From Acidobacteriota bacterium (lineage in GTDB: Bacteria > Acidobacteriota > Aminicenantia > UBA2199), in the NCBI GenBank assembly GCA_021817755.1, contig JAKAGC010000001.1, positions 1-23,569 on the forward strand: 23,569 bases of DNA, given 5' to 3'. Below the pieces are notes generated by a model. It was given only the letters and a program-made list of their open reading frames with translations, did no database searches and was not told the origin of the DNA. The position numbers and the translations under genes were made by a program. Positions 14,225 through 21,679 of the stretch are shown one piece after another. Numbering within the stretch: position 1 is the stretch's first letter; each line of letters opens with the position of its first letter.

Positions 14225-15406
14225 ATGATTAAAATACGATTGATATTTATTATATTAGTTTCCCTGGTTTCAGTGGTTTGCTTGACATTTTTTCTAAATT
14301 TTCAAGCTCCTATGAACCCCGAATTGGCAAAAATATCGGATTTTAGAATTACGCAAATTTCAGGAAACGGACGTATTTATATCGATAACAAATCCATTGA
14401 CGCAAATAATTTATCAATTGCATCTCAGGTAGATATGAAACAGATGGTTTTTAATACAGATGTCTATTTGAGAACTGACTCCAATTCTGCTGTTGAGATT
14501 TACCTCGGAAATACCGCATTTGATATTTCCCCCGGTGGATATTTTCAATGGCAATACGGAAAAGGGCTGATTTTTTATGCCGGAGATATTTCCTGGGAAA
14601 AAAAAGATAAAAATGATTCTCCAATTATTTCCGTCCTTTCCCCAGAAAATAAATTAAATCTATCTGATTCTGGAAGAATTAAAATAAAAGAAAATATATA
14701 CGATATCTGGTGCTATACGGGAAAAATGGAAATCACATATGCTGGAAGCAAATACAGTTTATCTTCCCGTCAATTATTTACTACTGCATTATCTCTCCGC
14801 AATTCCAATCCTGCCATTACCCAGGTACTCGGAATGCCCGATAATCTCGACCCTTTAAAAAGAGATATTATTTTAAGTAATAATCCTGATGATTCTGTAG
14901 TACGATTTAGTTGGAATAGTGCCAAAGACACCTCACAATATATTTTTAGAATTTATACATCCAATTTGAGAGAAAATCTCATACAGGAAAAATTTCTTGG
15001 ATTGAACCGATATTCTCTCGATTTATTACAATTTGAAGATGAACGTGATTTTTATTGGGAAGTTCTACCTTTCAATCCACTGGATCAGCGAGAAGGTGTA
15101 GCATCTAAAATGGGACATATCAAAATTGTAGGAAATTTGATTGAAAAAAAGAATGTAAGCAAACCGCCTACATTGTCTATAAAGAATCTGTCTGTTAACG
15201 GTAATATGGTATATATAGATGGAGAAGCTGATCCCAATTCCCAGCTTTTTATCAATGACCAACCCGTTAAAATAGATATGGACAGCAGGTTTTTTATTAC
15301 ATTCAGAATTCCCACTCTCGGTCTACATAAAATAATTATCAAGCTGATATCCTTGAATAATGTTGAAACCATCGAAGAACGCTATGTGAGTATATTTGAA
15401 GAATGA
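14225..15406 (+). CDS. Membrane-anchored FecR-domain protein
   Basis: 393 residues. Residues 5-24 form a membrane anchor or uncleaved signal. Residues of about 60-190 follow the FecR pattern: repeated short strands (VYLRTDSNSAVEIYLGNTAFDISPGG, then a strand-turn-strand series ending KYSLSSRQLF). Residues of about 225-300 look like a fibronectin-type fold (VRFSWNSAKDTSQYIFRIYTSN ... FYWEVLPFN). Residues 315-390 resemble an Ig-like or glucodextranase-B-like module (VYIDGEADPNSQLFINDQPV). The bulk should be periplasmic. FecR domains sense or bind ligands on the cell surface, but no TonB receptor or sigma factor is present here. It is the first gene of the shape operon and overlaps the next gene by ATGA. 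A role as a periplasmic sensor for the diguanylate cyclase is possible but inferred. Confidence 0.8.
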   Translation: MIKIRLIFIILVSLVSVVCLTFFLNFQAPMNPELAKISDFRITQISGNGRIYIDNKSIDANNLSIASQVDMKQMVFNTDVYLRTDSNSAVEIYLGNTAFDISPGGYFQWQYGKGLIFYAGDISWEKKDKNDSPIISVLSPENKLNLSDSGRIKIKENIYDIWCYTGKMEITYAGSKYSLSSRQLFTTALSLRNSNPAITQVLGMPDNLDPLKRDIILSNNPDDSVVRFSWNSAKDTSQYIFRIYTSNLRENLIQEKFLGLNRYSLDLLQFEDERDFYWEVLPFNPLDQREGVASKMGHIKIVGNLIEKKNVSKPPTLSIKNLSVNGNMVYIDGEADPNSQLFINDQPVKIDMDSRFFITFRIPTLGLHKIIIKLISLNNVETIEERYVSIFEE

Positions 15407-16365
15407 CGGAACATGAAATAACACCTCCAATTAATAATTCAACCCGAAATGGCTTCGATTACCGGTTGATCTTAAACTTTCAAGCTGCTACAGATATACG
15501 TCAATTATGGAGTTATTTTTTTCAAGGATTAGGCACATTCATTAACATAGAACATGCCCGGCTTGTATATCGTATCGGAGTATTATTCGAACAAATCGAT
15601 ACCGATTCTAGCGGTTCTACTTTCAATATTCTTACCAATTTCCATTTTATAGATTCCCGCAAAGAATTCGATTTCGATCTTACTGGGGAAAAAGCATATT
15701 TTTTCATGAGACAGGACAGCGATATCATTCAACTCGATATCGACTGCAAAGAACGTGGAGCTATTACAGCCGATGAGTTGGAAACTTACCTCGTCGACTT
15801 CATTCATATCTTTTTCAACCAGGTTTATTTACTCCTTAGACTCAAAAATTTTGAATATCATGCCGTAAAAGATGATATAACAATGGCTTACAACCAGAAT
15901 TATTTAAAAGCGTTTATTCAGAATGAGATCGAACGGTCCCGCCGTTTTGCCTCAATGTTTTCGATAATCTTTTTCGACCTAGATAATCTTAAATCCATAA
16001 ATGACATTCACGGTCACCTTGTGGGTACCGAAATACTAAAGGAAGTTGCATCTCTTTTGCGTTCTCAGGTCAGAAAAGTAGATGTTTTGTCGCGATTTGG
16101 CGGGGACGAATTCGTAATCGTATTGCTCCATGCTGATGCATCCAGAGCCTACGATGTTAGCCAACGCATCCGTAAAGCAATTAACAACCACGAATTTTTA
16201 AAAACCCAGGATTTGAAATTACATATTTCCGGATGTTTCGGTATTTCCAGTTTTCCATTTAATGGTGCCACTCCCGAAGAACTCATCCGGAAAGCCGATA
16301 TAGCCATGTACGAAGTAAAACGTGCCGGTAAAAATGGGATTAAAATTTATGAAGGAGATCAATAA
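15403..16365 (+). CDS. Diguanylate cyclase with an N-terminal sensory region (GGDEF)
   Basis: 320 residues, starting inside the stop of the previous gene (ATGA). The C-terminal half (about 155-318) is a GGDEF domain that makes c-di-GMP from two GTP. FFDLDNLKSINDIHGHLVGTEIL holds the metal and guanine-binding residues, and the catalytic loop RFGGDEF at 231-237 is intact. An RxxD inhibitory site (RKVD, 224-227) lies at the right distance, so product feedback is expected. The first 150 residues lack membrane segments and look GAF-like, although the fold is not certain. Ligand unknown. The gene is embedded directly upstream of mreB, overlapping it by one base, which suggests co-expression with the elongation machinery. 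Confidence 0.93.
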   Translation: MTEHEITPPINNSTRNGFDYRLILNFQAATDIRQLWSYFFQGLGTFINIEHARLVYRIGVLFEQIDTDSSGSTFNILTNFHFIDSRKEFDFDLTGEKAYFFMRQDSDIIQLDIDCKERGAITADELETYLVDFIHIFFNQVYLLLRLKNFEYHAVKDDITMAYNQNYLKAFIQNEIERSRRFASMFSIIFFDLDNLKSINDIHGHLVGTEILKEVASLLRSQVRKVDVLSRFGGDEFVIVLLHADASRAYDVSQRIRKAINNHEFLKTQDLKLHISGCFGISSFPFNGATPEELIRKADIAMYEVKRAGKNGIKIYEGDQ

Positions 16366-17396
16366 TGGCGATTTTTTCGCGTATTTACAATTACTTTAGT
16401 TCTGATTTAGCAATCGATTTAGGAACAGCAAATACATTAGTGTATGCCAAAGGAAAAGGAGTAGTCATAAGAGAACCCTCTATAGTTGCAGTAGAGAAAC
16501 ATACCGGGAAAATACAGGCAGTGGGAAGCGTAGCAAAAGAAATGCTCGGAAAAACACCCGCTAATATAGTCGCAATTCGTCCCATGAAAGATGGTGTCAT
16601 TGCTGATTTTGAAATAACAGAAAAAATGCTGGAATATTTTATTCGCAAAACCCGTGGCGGTGGGCATTTCTTAAAACCCCGTATCGTCATCGGTGTCCCC
16701 TCTGAAATTACTCAGGTAGAACGCCGTGCCGTTAAAGATGCAGCGCTCCGTGCGCGAGCCTCTGAAGTTTTCCTAATTGAACAAGCCATGGCATCTGCAA
16801 TCGGTGCCGAATTACCCATTACCGAAGCCGGCGGAAACATGATCGTCGACATCGGTGGCGGTACAACTGACGTCGCTGTCATTTCTTTATCAGGAATCGT
16901 TATCTCTAAATCCATCCGTACCGCATCAAATGAAATGGACGAAGCCATTATCCAATACATTAAAAAGAAATATAACTTACTCATCGGAGAAAGAACCTCT
17001 GAACAAATTAAAATTGAAATCGGTTCCGCTTATCCCCTCGATGAGAATCTTGAAATGGAAATCAAAGGTAGGGACCTCTCCCACGGTATTCCAAAAACAA
17101 TTACCATTAACGATGCTGAAATCCGTGAAGCTCTCGAAGGTGTCGTTCACGCTATCGTTGAAGCCGTAAAAAATACCCTCGAAAAAACCCCTCCCGAATT
17201 ATCCGCCGATATCGTGGACCGCGGGATTATTCTTTCCGGTGGAGGATCACTATTACGAAACCTCGATAAACGCCTCAGAGAAGAAACCTCACTCCCAGTA
17301 TTTATCTCTGATGATCCTCTCTCTTCAGTTGTTCTCGGTGCAGGCAAAATTCTGGATAACCTTGAATTACTACGAAAAGTTGGACAAAACTATTAA
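16365..17396 (+). CDS. mreB: Rod-shape-determining actin homologue MreB
   Basis: 343 residues, typical length. MreB polymerises on ATP into membrane-bound filaments that guide wall synthesis along the cell. The phosphate-1 motif IDLGTANTLVYAKGKGVVIREPSIVAV (about 17-43), phosphate-2 DIGGGTTDVAVISLSG (about 162-177), and the adenosine motif GIILSGGGSLLRNLD near 286-300 are all present. The ATG overlaps the previous stop (TAATG), with GGAG upstream. It is followed by mreC, mreD, mrdA and rodA, its complex partners. Confidence 0.98.
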   Translation: MAIFSRIYNYFSSDLAIDLGTANTLVYAKGKGVVIREPSIVAVEKHTGKIQAVGSVAKEMLGKTPANIVAIRPMKDGVIADFEITEKMLEYFIRKTRGGGHFLKPRIVIGVPSEITQVERRAVKDAALRARASEVFLIEQAMASAIGAELPITEAGGNMIVDIGGGTTDVAVISLSGIVISKSIRTASNEMDEAIIQYIKKKYNLLIGERTSEQIKIEIGSAYPLDENLEMEIKGRDLSHGIPKTITINDAEIREALEGVVHAIVEAVKNTLEKTPPELSADIVDRGIILSGGGSLLRNLDKRLREETSLPVFISDDPLSSVVLGAGKILDNLELLRKVGQNY

Positions 17397-17424
17397 TTAT
17401 TTTATATATATGGATTGAGCCCCG

Positions 17425-18333
17425 GTGAAAACCATAACAGAAAATATCTCTACAGAACGCAAAATCGTCATTGTCGTTACAGTCTTATTCCTTAATCTGA
17501 TCCTCGTTTCCACCGGTGTCGTCCTCCAAAATGATAAAACCCTTTTCCAGAGTGTCGTAGGTTTCGTCGTATCTCCATTCCAGATCGGATTCCAGAAATC
17601 TGTCGATTTTATCTCTCATCAATTTCGACACTATCTCTTCTTAAAAAATAGTTTCGAACGGTATTATGATCTTGAAAAAAAATATACCGAATTAATCTAC
17701 CAGAATTATCTCCTGAAAAAAAAGATAAAGGATCAGGATTTTCTTGATAGTATCAAATTCAAACGCACCCAGTTTATCAAAGCCGATGTTATCTCCATCG
17801 ATGTCAATTTTCCTCTCAGCAGTGTATTCATTGACAAAGGAAGCAAAGATAAAATCAAGAAAGATATGATCGTACTTAATAATAAAGGTGACATCGTTGG
17901 CAAAATTGTCGAACCCATTACCTTCTTTTCTTCGCGCGTACGCTTGATTACTTGTTCTGTCGGCGGTATTGGTGCCTATATCGAATCAGATAAACTCGAA
18001 GGCTTACTTACCGGTAATAACTCCAATATTTGCAGTTTCAAATACCTCATTGAAAATCGTATGGTTACTGTTGGGGATATGGTAATCACTTCCGGTACCG
18101 ATCGAATTTTCCCCCCATATATCCCCATCGGGCGTGTTGTTAATGTGGAACAGGAAACCCTTACACAGAAAATTGATGTCGAGCCCTTTTTTTTAAAAAA
18201 TTCTCTTAAACAATTAATCGTTATTTCAAATGACCAGGCATTTATCATTGACGATCAACCACCCATTCCCGAAAAATTACCCATGGTGAGCCAAAACCGG
18301 ACTCCACATATTTTACAGGATAATAACCAATGA
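17425..18333 (+). CDS. mreC: Rod-shape-determining protein MreC
   Basis: 302 residues. One N-terminal membrane segment (about 14-34), then a coiled-coil (residues of about 70-105, YYDLEKKYTELIYQNYLLKKKIKDQ) and the beta-sheet core of MreC: IDVNFPLSSVFIDKGSKDKIKKDM, GDIVGKIVEP, VRLITCSVGGIGAYIES and the following ITSGTDRIFPPYIPIGRV. MreC is the periplasmic scaffold that activates PBP2/RodA. The start is a GTG with no obvious Shine-Dalgarno, 28 bases after mreB, but the membrane segment placement supports it. The gene overlaps mreD by ATGA. Confidence 0.95.
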   Translation: MKTITENISTERKIVIVVTVLFLNLILVSTGVVLQNDKTLFQSVVGFVVSPFQIGFQKSVDFISHQFRHYLFLKNSFERYYDLEKKYTELIYQNYLLKKKIKDQDFLDSIKFKRTQFIKADVISIDVNFPLSSVFIDKGSKDKIKKDMIVLNNKGDIVGKIVEPITFFSSRVRLITCSVGGIGAYIESDKLEGLLTGNNSNICSFKYLIENRMVTVGDMVITSGTDRIFPPYIPIGRVVNVEQETLTQKIDVEPFFLKNSLKQLIVISNDQAFIIDDQPPIPEKLPMVSQNRTPHILQDNNQ

Positions 18334-18806
18334 ATAGACGGTTTAAAGTACTCATTTTTCTTTTATTGATAATCGGACAGATTATTCTACAGCGTTATGT
18401 ACAACAATTAAAGATCCATCTGGACCTGCTCTATCTCATTCTTGTCTATATCAGTGTTATGTCCGGGTTCTATAAAACTCTTCTCACTGCTTCTCTAATC
18501 GGATTGGTTACCGACTATTTCTGTTCTGCCAACCTCATGGGAGTATTCGGTTTTTCCCGTGTTATCGCAGGATTTATTCTCAATGAAGTCTCTCATCGCA
18601 TCGATTTGAAAAACAATATTTTCGTATTTTTATTAATTGCTGTCTCCCTTTCTTTTTCTAACGCCATCGCCAATTTATTTCTTTATTTCATCCAGGGATT
18701 TTCATTCAACCTTGATATGCTTTTGTATCAACCCGTTTTAACCGGCTTATTGGGGTTAATAATCGTAACCTCTTCTAAAGCCAGGATGTATCTTGATGTA
18801 TATTGA
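18330..18806 (+). CDS. mreD: Rod-shape-determining protein MreD
   Basis: 158 residues, almost entirely hydrophobic with about five membrane segments and the short loops of MreD (QQLKIHLDLLYLILVYISVMSGF near residues 24-46, GLVTDYFCSANLMGVFGFSRVIAGF near 57-81). MreD is the inner-membrane partner of MreC in the elongasome. The ATG overlaps the mreC stop, and the 3' end overlaps the start of mrdA. Sequence conservation in the family is low, so context carries much of the call. Confidence 0.93.
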   Translation: MNRRFKVLIFLLLIIGQIILQRYVQQLKIHLDLLYLILVYISVMSGFYKTLLTASLIGLVTDYFCSANLMGVFGFSRVIAGFILNEVSHRIDLKNNIFVFLLIAVSLSFSNAIANLFLYFIQGFSFNLDMLLYQPVLTGLLGLIIVTSSKARMYLDVY

Positions 18807-20601
18807 AAAACAAAAATTATCTAAACAAGAAATTAGACATATCGCATTTATCGCAAATATATTAATAATCTTCGTTTTTATCATTCTTATCTTCGCATTT
18901 TGGAATACACAGGTTCTTCGTAGGGAGTATTACACCATACAAGCAACCCAGAATATAATAAAAGATATCGAAATAAAAGCCCCCCGTGGATTCATTCTTG
19001 ATAGAAATCATAACCGCCTCGCTGAAAATAAGTTAAATTTTACACTCTTCCTTGTTCGCGAATTCAGTAAAGAGATGCCACGCACTCTCGATGTAGTTGC
19101 TTCTGTTATCGGTAAAAGCAAACCCGATATCCAGAAGCGTATCGATAAATACAAAAACCACCCCGAATCTTTTATGATCCCAATTGAGAAAGATATCTCT
19201 CTCGATAAAGTCATATATATCGAAAGTAGAGCCGATGAATTTCCTGAATTTAAAATACAAGTAGAACCCGCTCGTGCTTATCCTTATGGAGAAGTTGCCT
19301 CCCATGTCCTCGGTTATATATCTGAATTGAATACAGATGATCTCGGTGATAAGAAAAAGATGGGATACTCTCTCGGAGATATAGTAGGTAAAAGCGGTGT
19401 CGAAAAACAATATGAAAAATACCTCAAAGGCTCAAAAGGGAAGCAGACCGTTGCCAGGGATAATTTAGGCCGTATCAGGGAAGTAATTCGCGAAAACCAA
19501 CCCATTATTGGCTCTAATCTCGTACTTACCATCGATATTGAACTTCAAAAATACATTGAAGAAATTTTTAAAGAACATAACGGAACTGTAGCCGTAGCTG
19601 AGCTAAAAACCGGAGGCATTCTTGCTCTTGTTTCTAAACCCAATTACAATCCCGAATTCTTTTCCGGTGTTCTTGATCCCGACGAATGGAGTGCTTTACT
19701 TAACAACCCCGATAAACCACTTCATAATAAATGTTTACAGGGGTTGTATTCACCAGGTTCTGTTTTTAAAATTATCATTGCCCTTGCCGGATTACAAGAG
19801 AATATTATTTCCGAAGATACAATGCTAACATGCGGTGGCTCTCTACAGATTTACGATCGCGTTTTCCACTGCTGGCTCTCCTCCGGACACGGTTCTCTTA
19901 ATGTTATCGATGCATTAAAAAACTCCTGTAATGTCTTTTTTTATAGGGTTGGAAAAAGGCTCGATGTCGACGTAATTGCAAATTATACCCAAATGATGGG
20001 TTTGGGCGATAAGACCGGCATCGATCTTCCCAACGAACGCAAAGGTATCATCCCTTCCAAAGAATGGAGACAAAATAGCGCAAAGGAAAAATGGTTCCCC
20101 GGTGAAACCATTTCAGTAGCCATTGGAGGCGGTGTTCTTAATATAACTCCTATTCAAACCTTAAAAATGATCTCCACGGTTGCTTTAAGAGGAAAAATGC
20201 CTCAGCTTCATTTACTCAAGGATATCGAATCCAATGGCAATGTAACAATGGAATCGCAACCCCAGTTTACCCAGGTCCCAATCAGTAAAGAAAATTTTGA
20301 AATTGTAATCAAAGGTTTATATAAAGTCGTAAATGATGGAGGAACAGGAAATGCTGCCCGGGTCCCAGGACTTGATATTTGTGGGAAAACCGGAACTCAG
20401 CAGATTATTTCCAAAGAAACACCCAATTATCAAAACCTTGCTAAACAAAAAAAGTACAAACCCCATGCTTGGTTCGTTTCTTTTGCCCCCATGGATAATC
20501 CTCAGTATGCCGTGGTAATTTTCGTTGAACACGGCGGTGATGCCGGAAGTGTTGCTGCTCCCATTGCCCCCTTCATTTATAAAAAACTTTTCCACAAATA
20601 A
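18796..20601 (+). CDS. mrdA: Penicillin-binding protein 2, elongation transpeptidase
   Basis: 601 residues. The ATG at 18796 has AGGA nine bases upstream; a TTG just before it is less likely. One membrane anchor (about 15-36), the pedestal domain (about 55-230) with KAPRGFILDRN and the GxSGVEKQYE motif, then the transpeptidase. The active-site Ser is in SPGSVFK (S322, K325), followed by SCN at 377-379 and KTG at 531-533, all intact. It crosslinks peptidoglycan in the rod complex with RodA. The gene overlaps mreD by 11 bases and rodA starts one base after its stop. Confidence 0.97.
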   Translation: MYIEKQKLSKQEIRHIAFIANILIIFVFIILIFAFWNTQVLRREYYTIQATQNIIKDIEIKAPRGFILDRNHNRLAENKLNFTLFLVREFSKEMPRTLDVVASVIGKSKPDIQKRIDKYKNHPESFMIPIEKDISLDKVIYIESRADEFPEFKIQVEPARAYPYGEVASHVLGYISELNTDDLGDKKKMGYSLGDIVGKSGVEKQYEKYLKGSKGKQTVARDNLGRIREVIRENQPIIGSNLVLTIDIELQKYIEEIFKEHNGTVAVAELKTGGILALVSKPNYNPEFFSGVLDPDEWSALLNNPDKPLHNKCLQGLYSPGSVFKIIIALAGLQENIISEDTMLTCGGSLQIYDRVFHCWLSSGHGSLNVIDALKNSCNVFFYRVGKRLDVDVIANYTQMMGLGDKTGIDLPNERKGIIPSKEWRQNSAKEKWFPGETISVAIGGGVLNITPIQTLKMISTVALRGKMPQLHLLKDIESNGNVTMESQPQFTQVPISKENFEIVIKGLYKVVNDGGTGNAARVPGLDICGKTGTQQIISKETPNYQNLAKQKKYKPHAWFVSFAPMDNPQYAVVIFVEHGGDAGSVAAPIAPFIYKKLFHK

Positions 20602-20602
20602 A

Positions 20603-21679
20603 ATGAAAGACGTTTATAAGTATTTTGATAAATTTACATTCTTTGCCATTATAACTCTTGTTCTCACTGGAATTCTTCTAATTTTTAGTGCTTCAAGAGA
20701 AATGGGGCAAAATTATTGGAGCAGGCAGTTAGTCTGGTTCGGTTTTTCACTCGTAGTTTTTATGGTAATTTTCAGGGTAAAAACCGAAATGGCTTTCCGC
20801 TATGGAATTATTATTTATGGTGCATTAATATTTATCCTCATGATCCAGTTTATCGGAGGAGAAATTGTCGCAGGAACCAGGAGCTGGATAAAAACAGGCC
20901 TTTTCTCCATTCAGATATCCGAATTCATTAAAATTCCCATCGCCCTCGTTCTCGCTAGAACTCTTACTCGTTTTAATGTGATCGGTTGGAAGGAATTATT
21001 AAAGATTTCCTCCATTGTCGGACTCCCTTTTTTATTAATTGCACTCCAACCTGACCTGGGAACAGCATTTATGCTCCTTTCTTTTATATTTGTTTCCATG
21101 CTGCTTAAACGTACCCGTCTTATTCTCATTGTTGTATTAGTGATTATCGGTCTTTCAGGTATTTTTACAACATGGAATTTCGTTTTGAAACCCTATCAAA
21201 AAAACAGGATCGCTTCATTTCTTGACCCCGAAAAATATAAAAAATCTTCCGGATACCAGGTCATTCAATCTAAAATTGCCATCGGTTCAGGCGGACTTAC
21301 CGGCAAAGGTTATCTCAATGGCACTCAGTCTCAATATCAATTCCTTCCTACCCGGCATACCGATTTTATCGTATCCGTTTTAGGTGAGGAATTCGGATTT
21401 ATGGGAATCAGTTTTCTCTTTTTATTTTTCTTTGTTATCTTTTATCGCCAGTATAATTTTAAAGTTCAATCCGATGAAGAATTCTATTTCGTTTACCTCT
21501 TCAATTCCATAATCCTCTTTCAATTCATTGTCAATATTCTTATGACTATCGGATTTGTACCCATTATGGGGGTGCCCCTCCCCTTTGTCTCTTACGGTGG
21601 TTCTTCCTTACTCGCTTTTTTTACAGGCGAAGCACTTATATTTAGAATAAAAATAAGCAGTTACTTAAATGAATTTTAA
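20603..21679 (+). CDS. rodA: RodA, SEDS-family peptidoglycan glycosyltransferase
   Basis: 358 residues. The ATG at 20603 lies one base after the mrdA stop; a longer frame extending into mrdA is rejected because the hydrophobic SEDS start fits here (FDKFTFFAIITLVLTGILLIFSAS). About ten membrane segments. The family motifs TRSWIKTGLFSIQISEF, QPDLGTAFMLL (the loop carrying the essential aspartate region), LPTRHTDFIVSVLGEEFGF and the C-terminal GVPLPFVSYGGSSLL are present. RodA polymerises lipid II into glycan strands next to PBP2. It overlaps the next gene by 11 bases. Confidence 0.97.
   Translation: MKDVYKYFDKFTFFAIITLVLTGILLIFSASREMGQNYWSRQLVWFGFSLVVFMVIFRVKTEMAFRYGIIIYGALIFILMIQFIGGEIVAGTRSWIKTGLFSIQISEFIKIPIALVLARTLTRFNVIGWKELLKISSIVGLPFLLIALQPDLGTAFMLLSFIFVSMLLKRTRLILIVVLVIIGLSGIFTTWNFVLKPYQKNRIASFLDPEKYKKSSGYQVIQSKIAIGSGGLTGKGYLNGTQSQYQFLPTRHTDFIVSVLGEEFGFMGISFLFLFFFVIFYRQYNFKVQSDEEFYFVYLFNSIILFQFIVNILMTIGFVPIMGVPLPFVSYGGSSLLAFFTGEALIFRIKISSYLNEF

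Noticed and set aside
20525..20602. Longer RodA starting inside mrdA
   Set aside because: The extension has no family similarity, and the ATG at 20603 begins the expected SEDS N-terminus.
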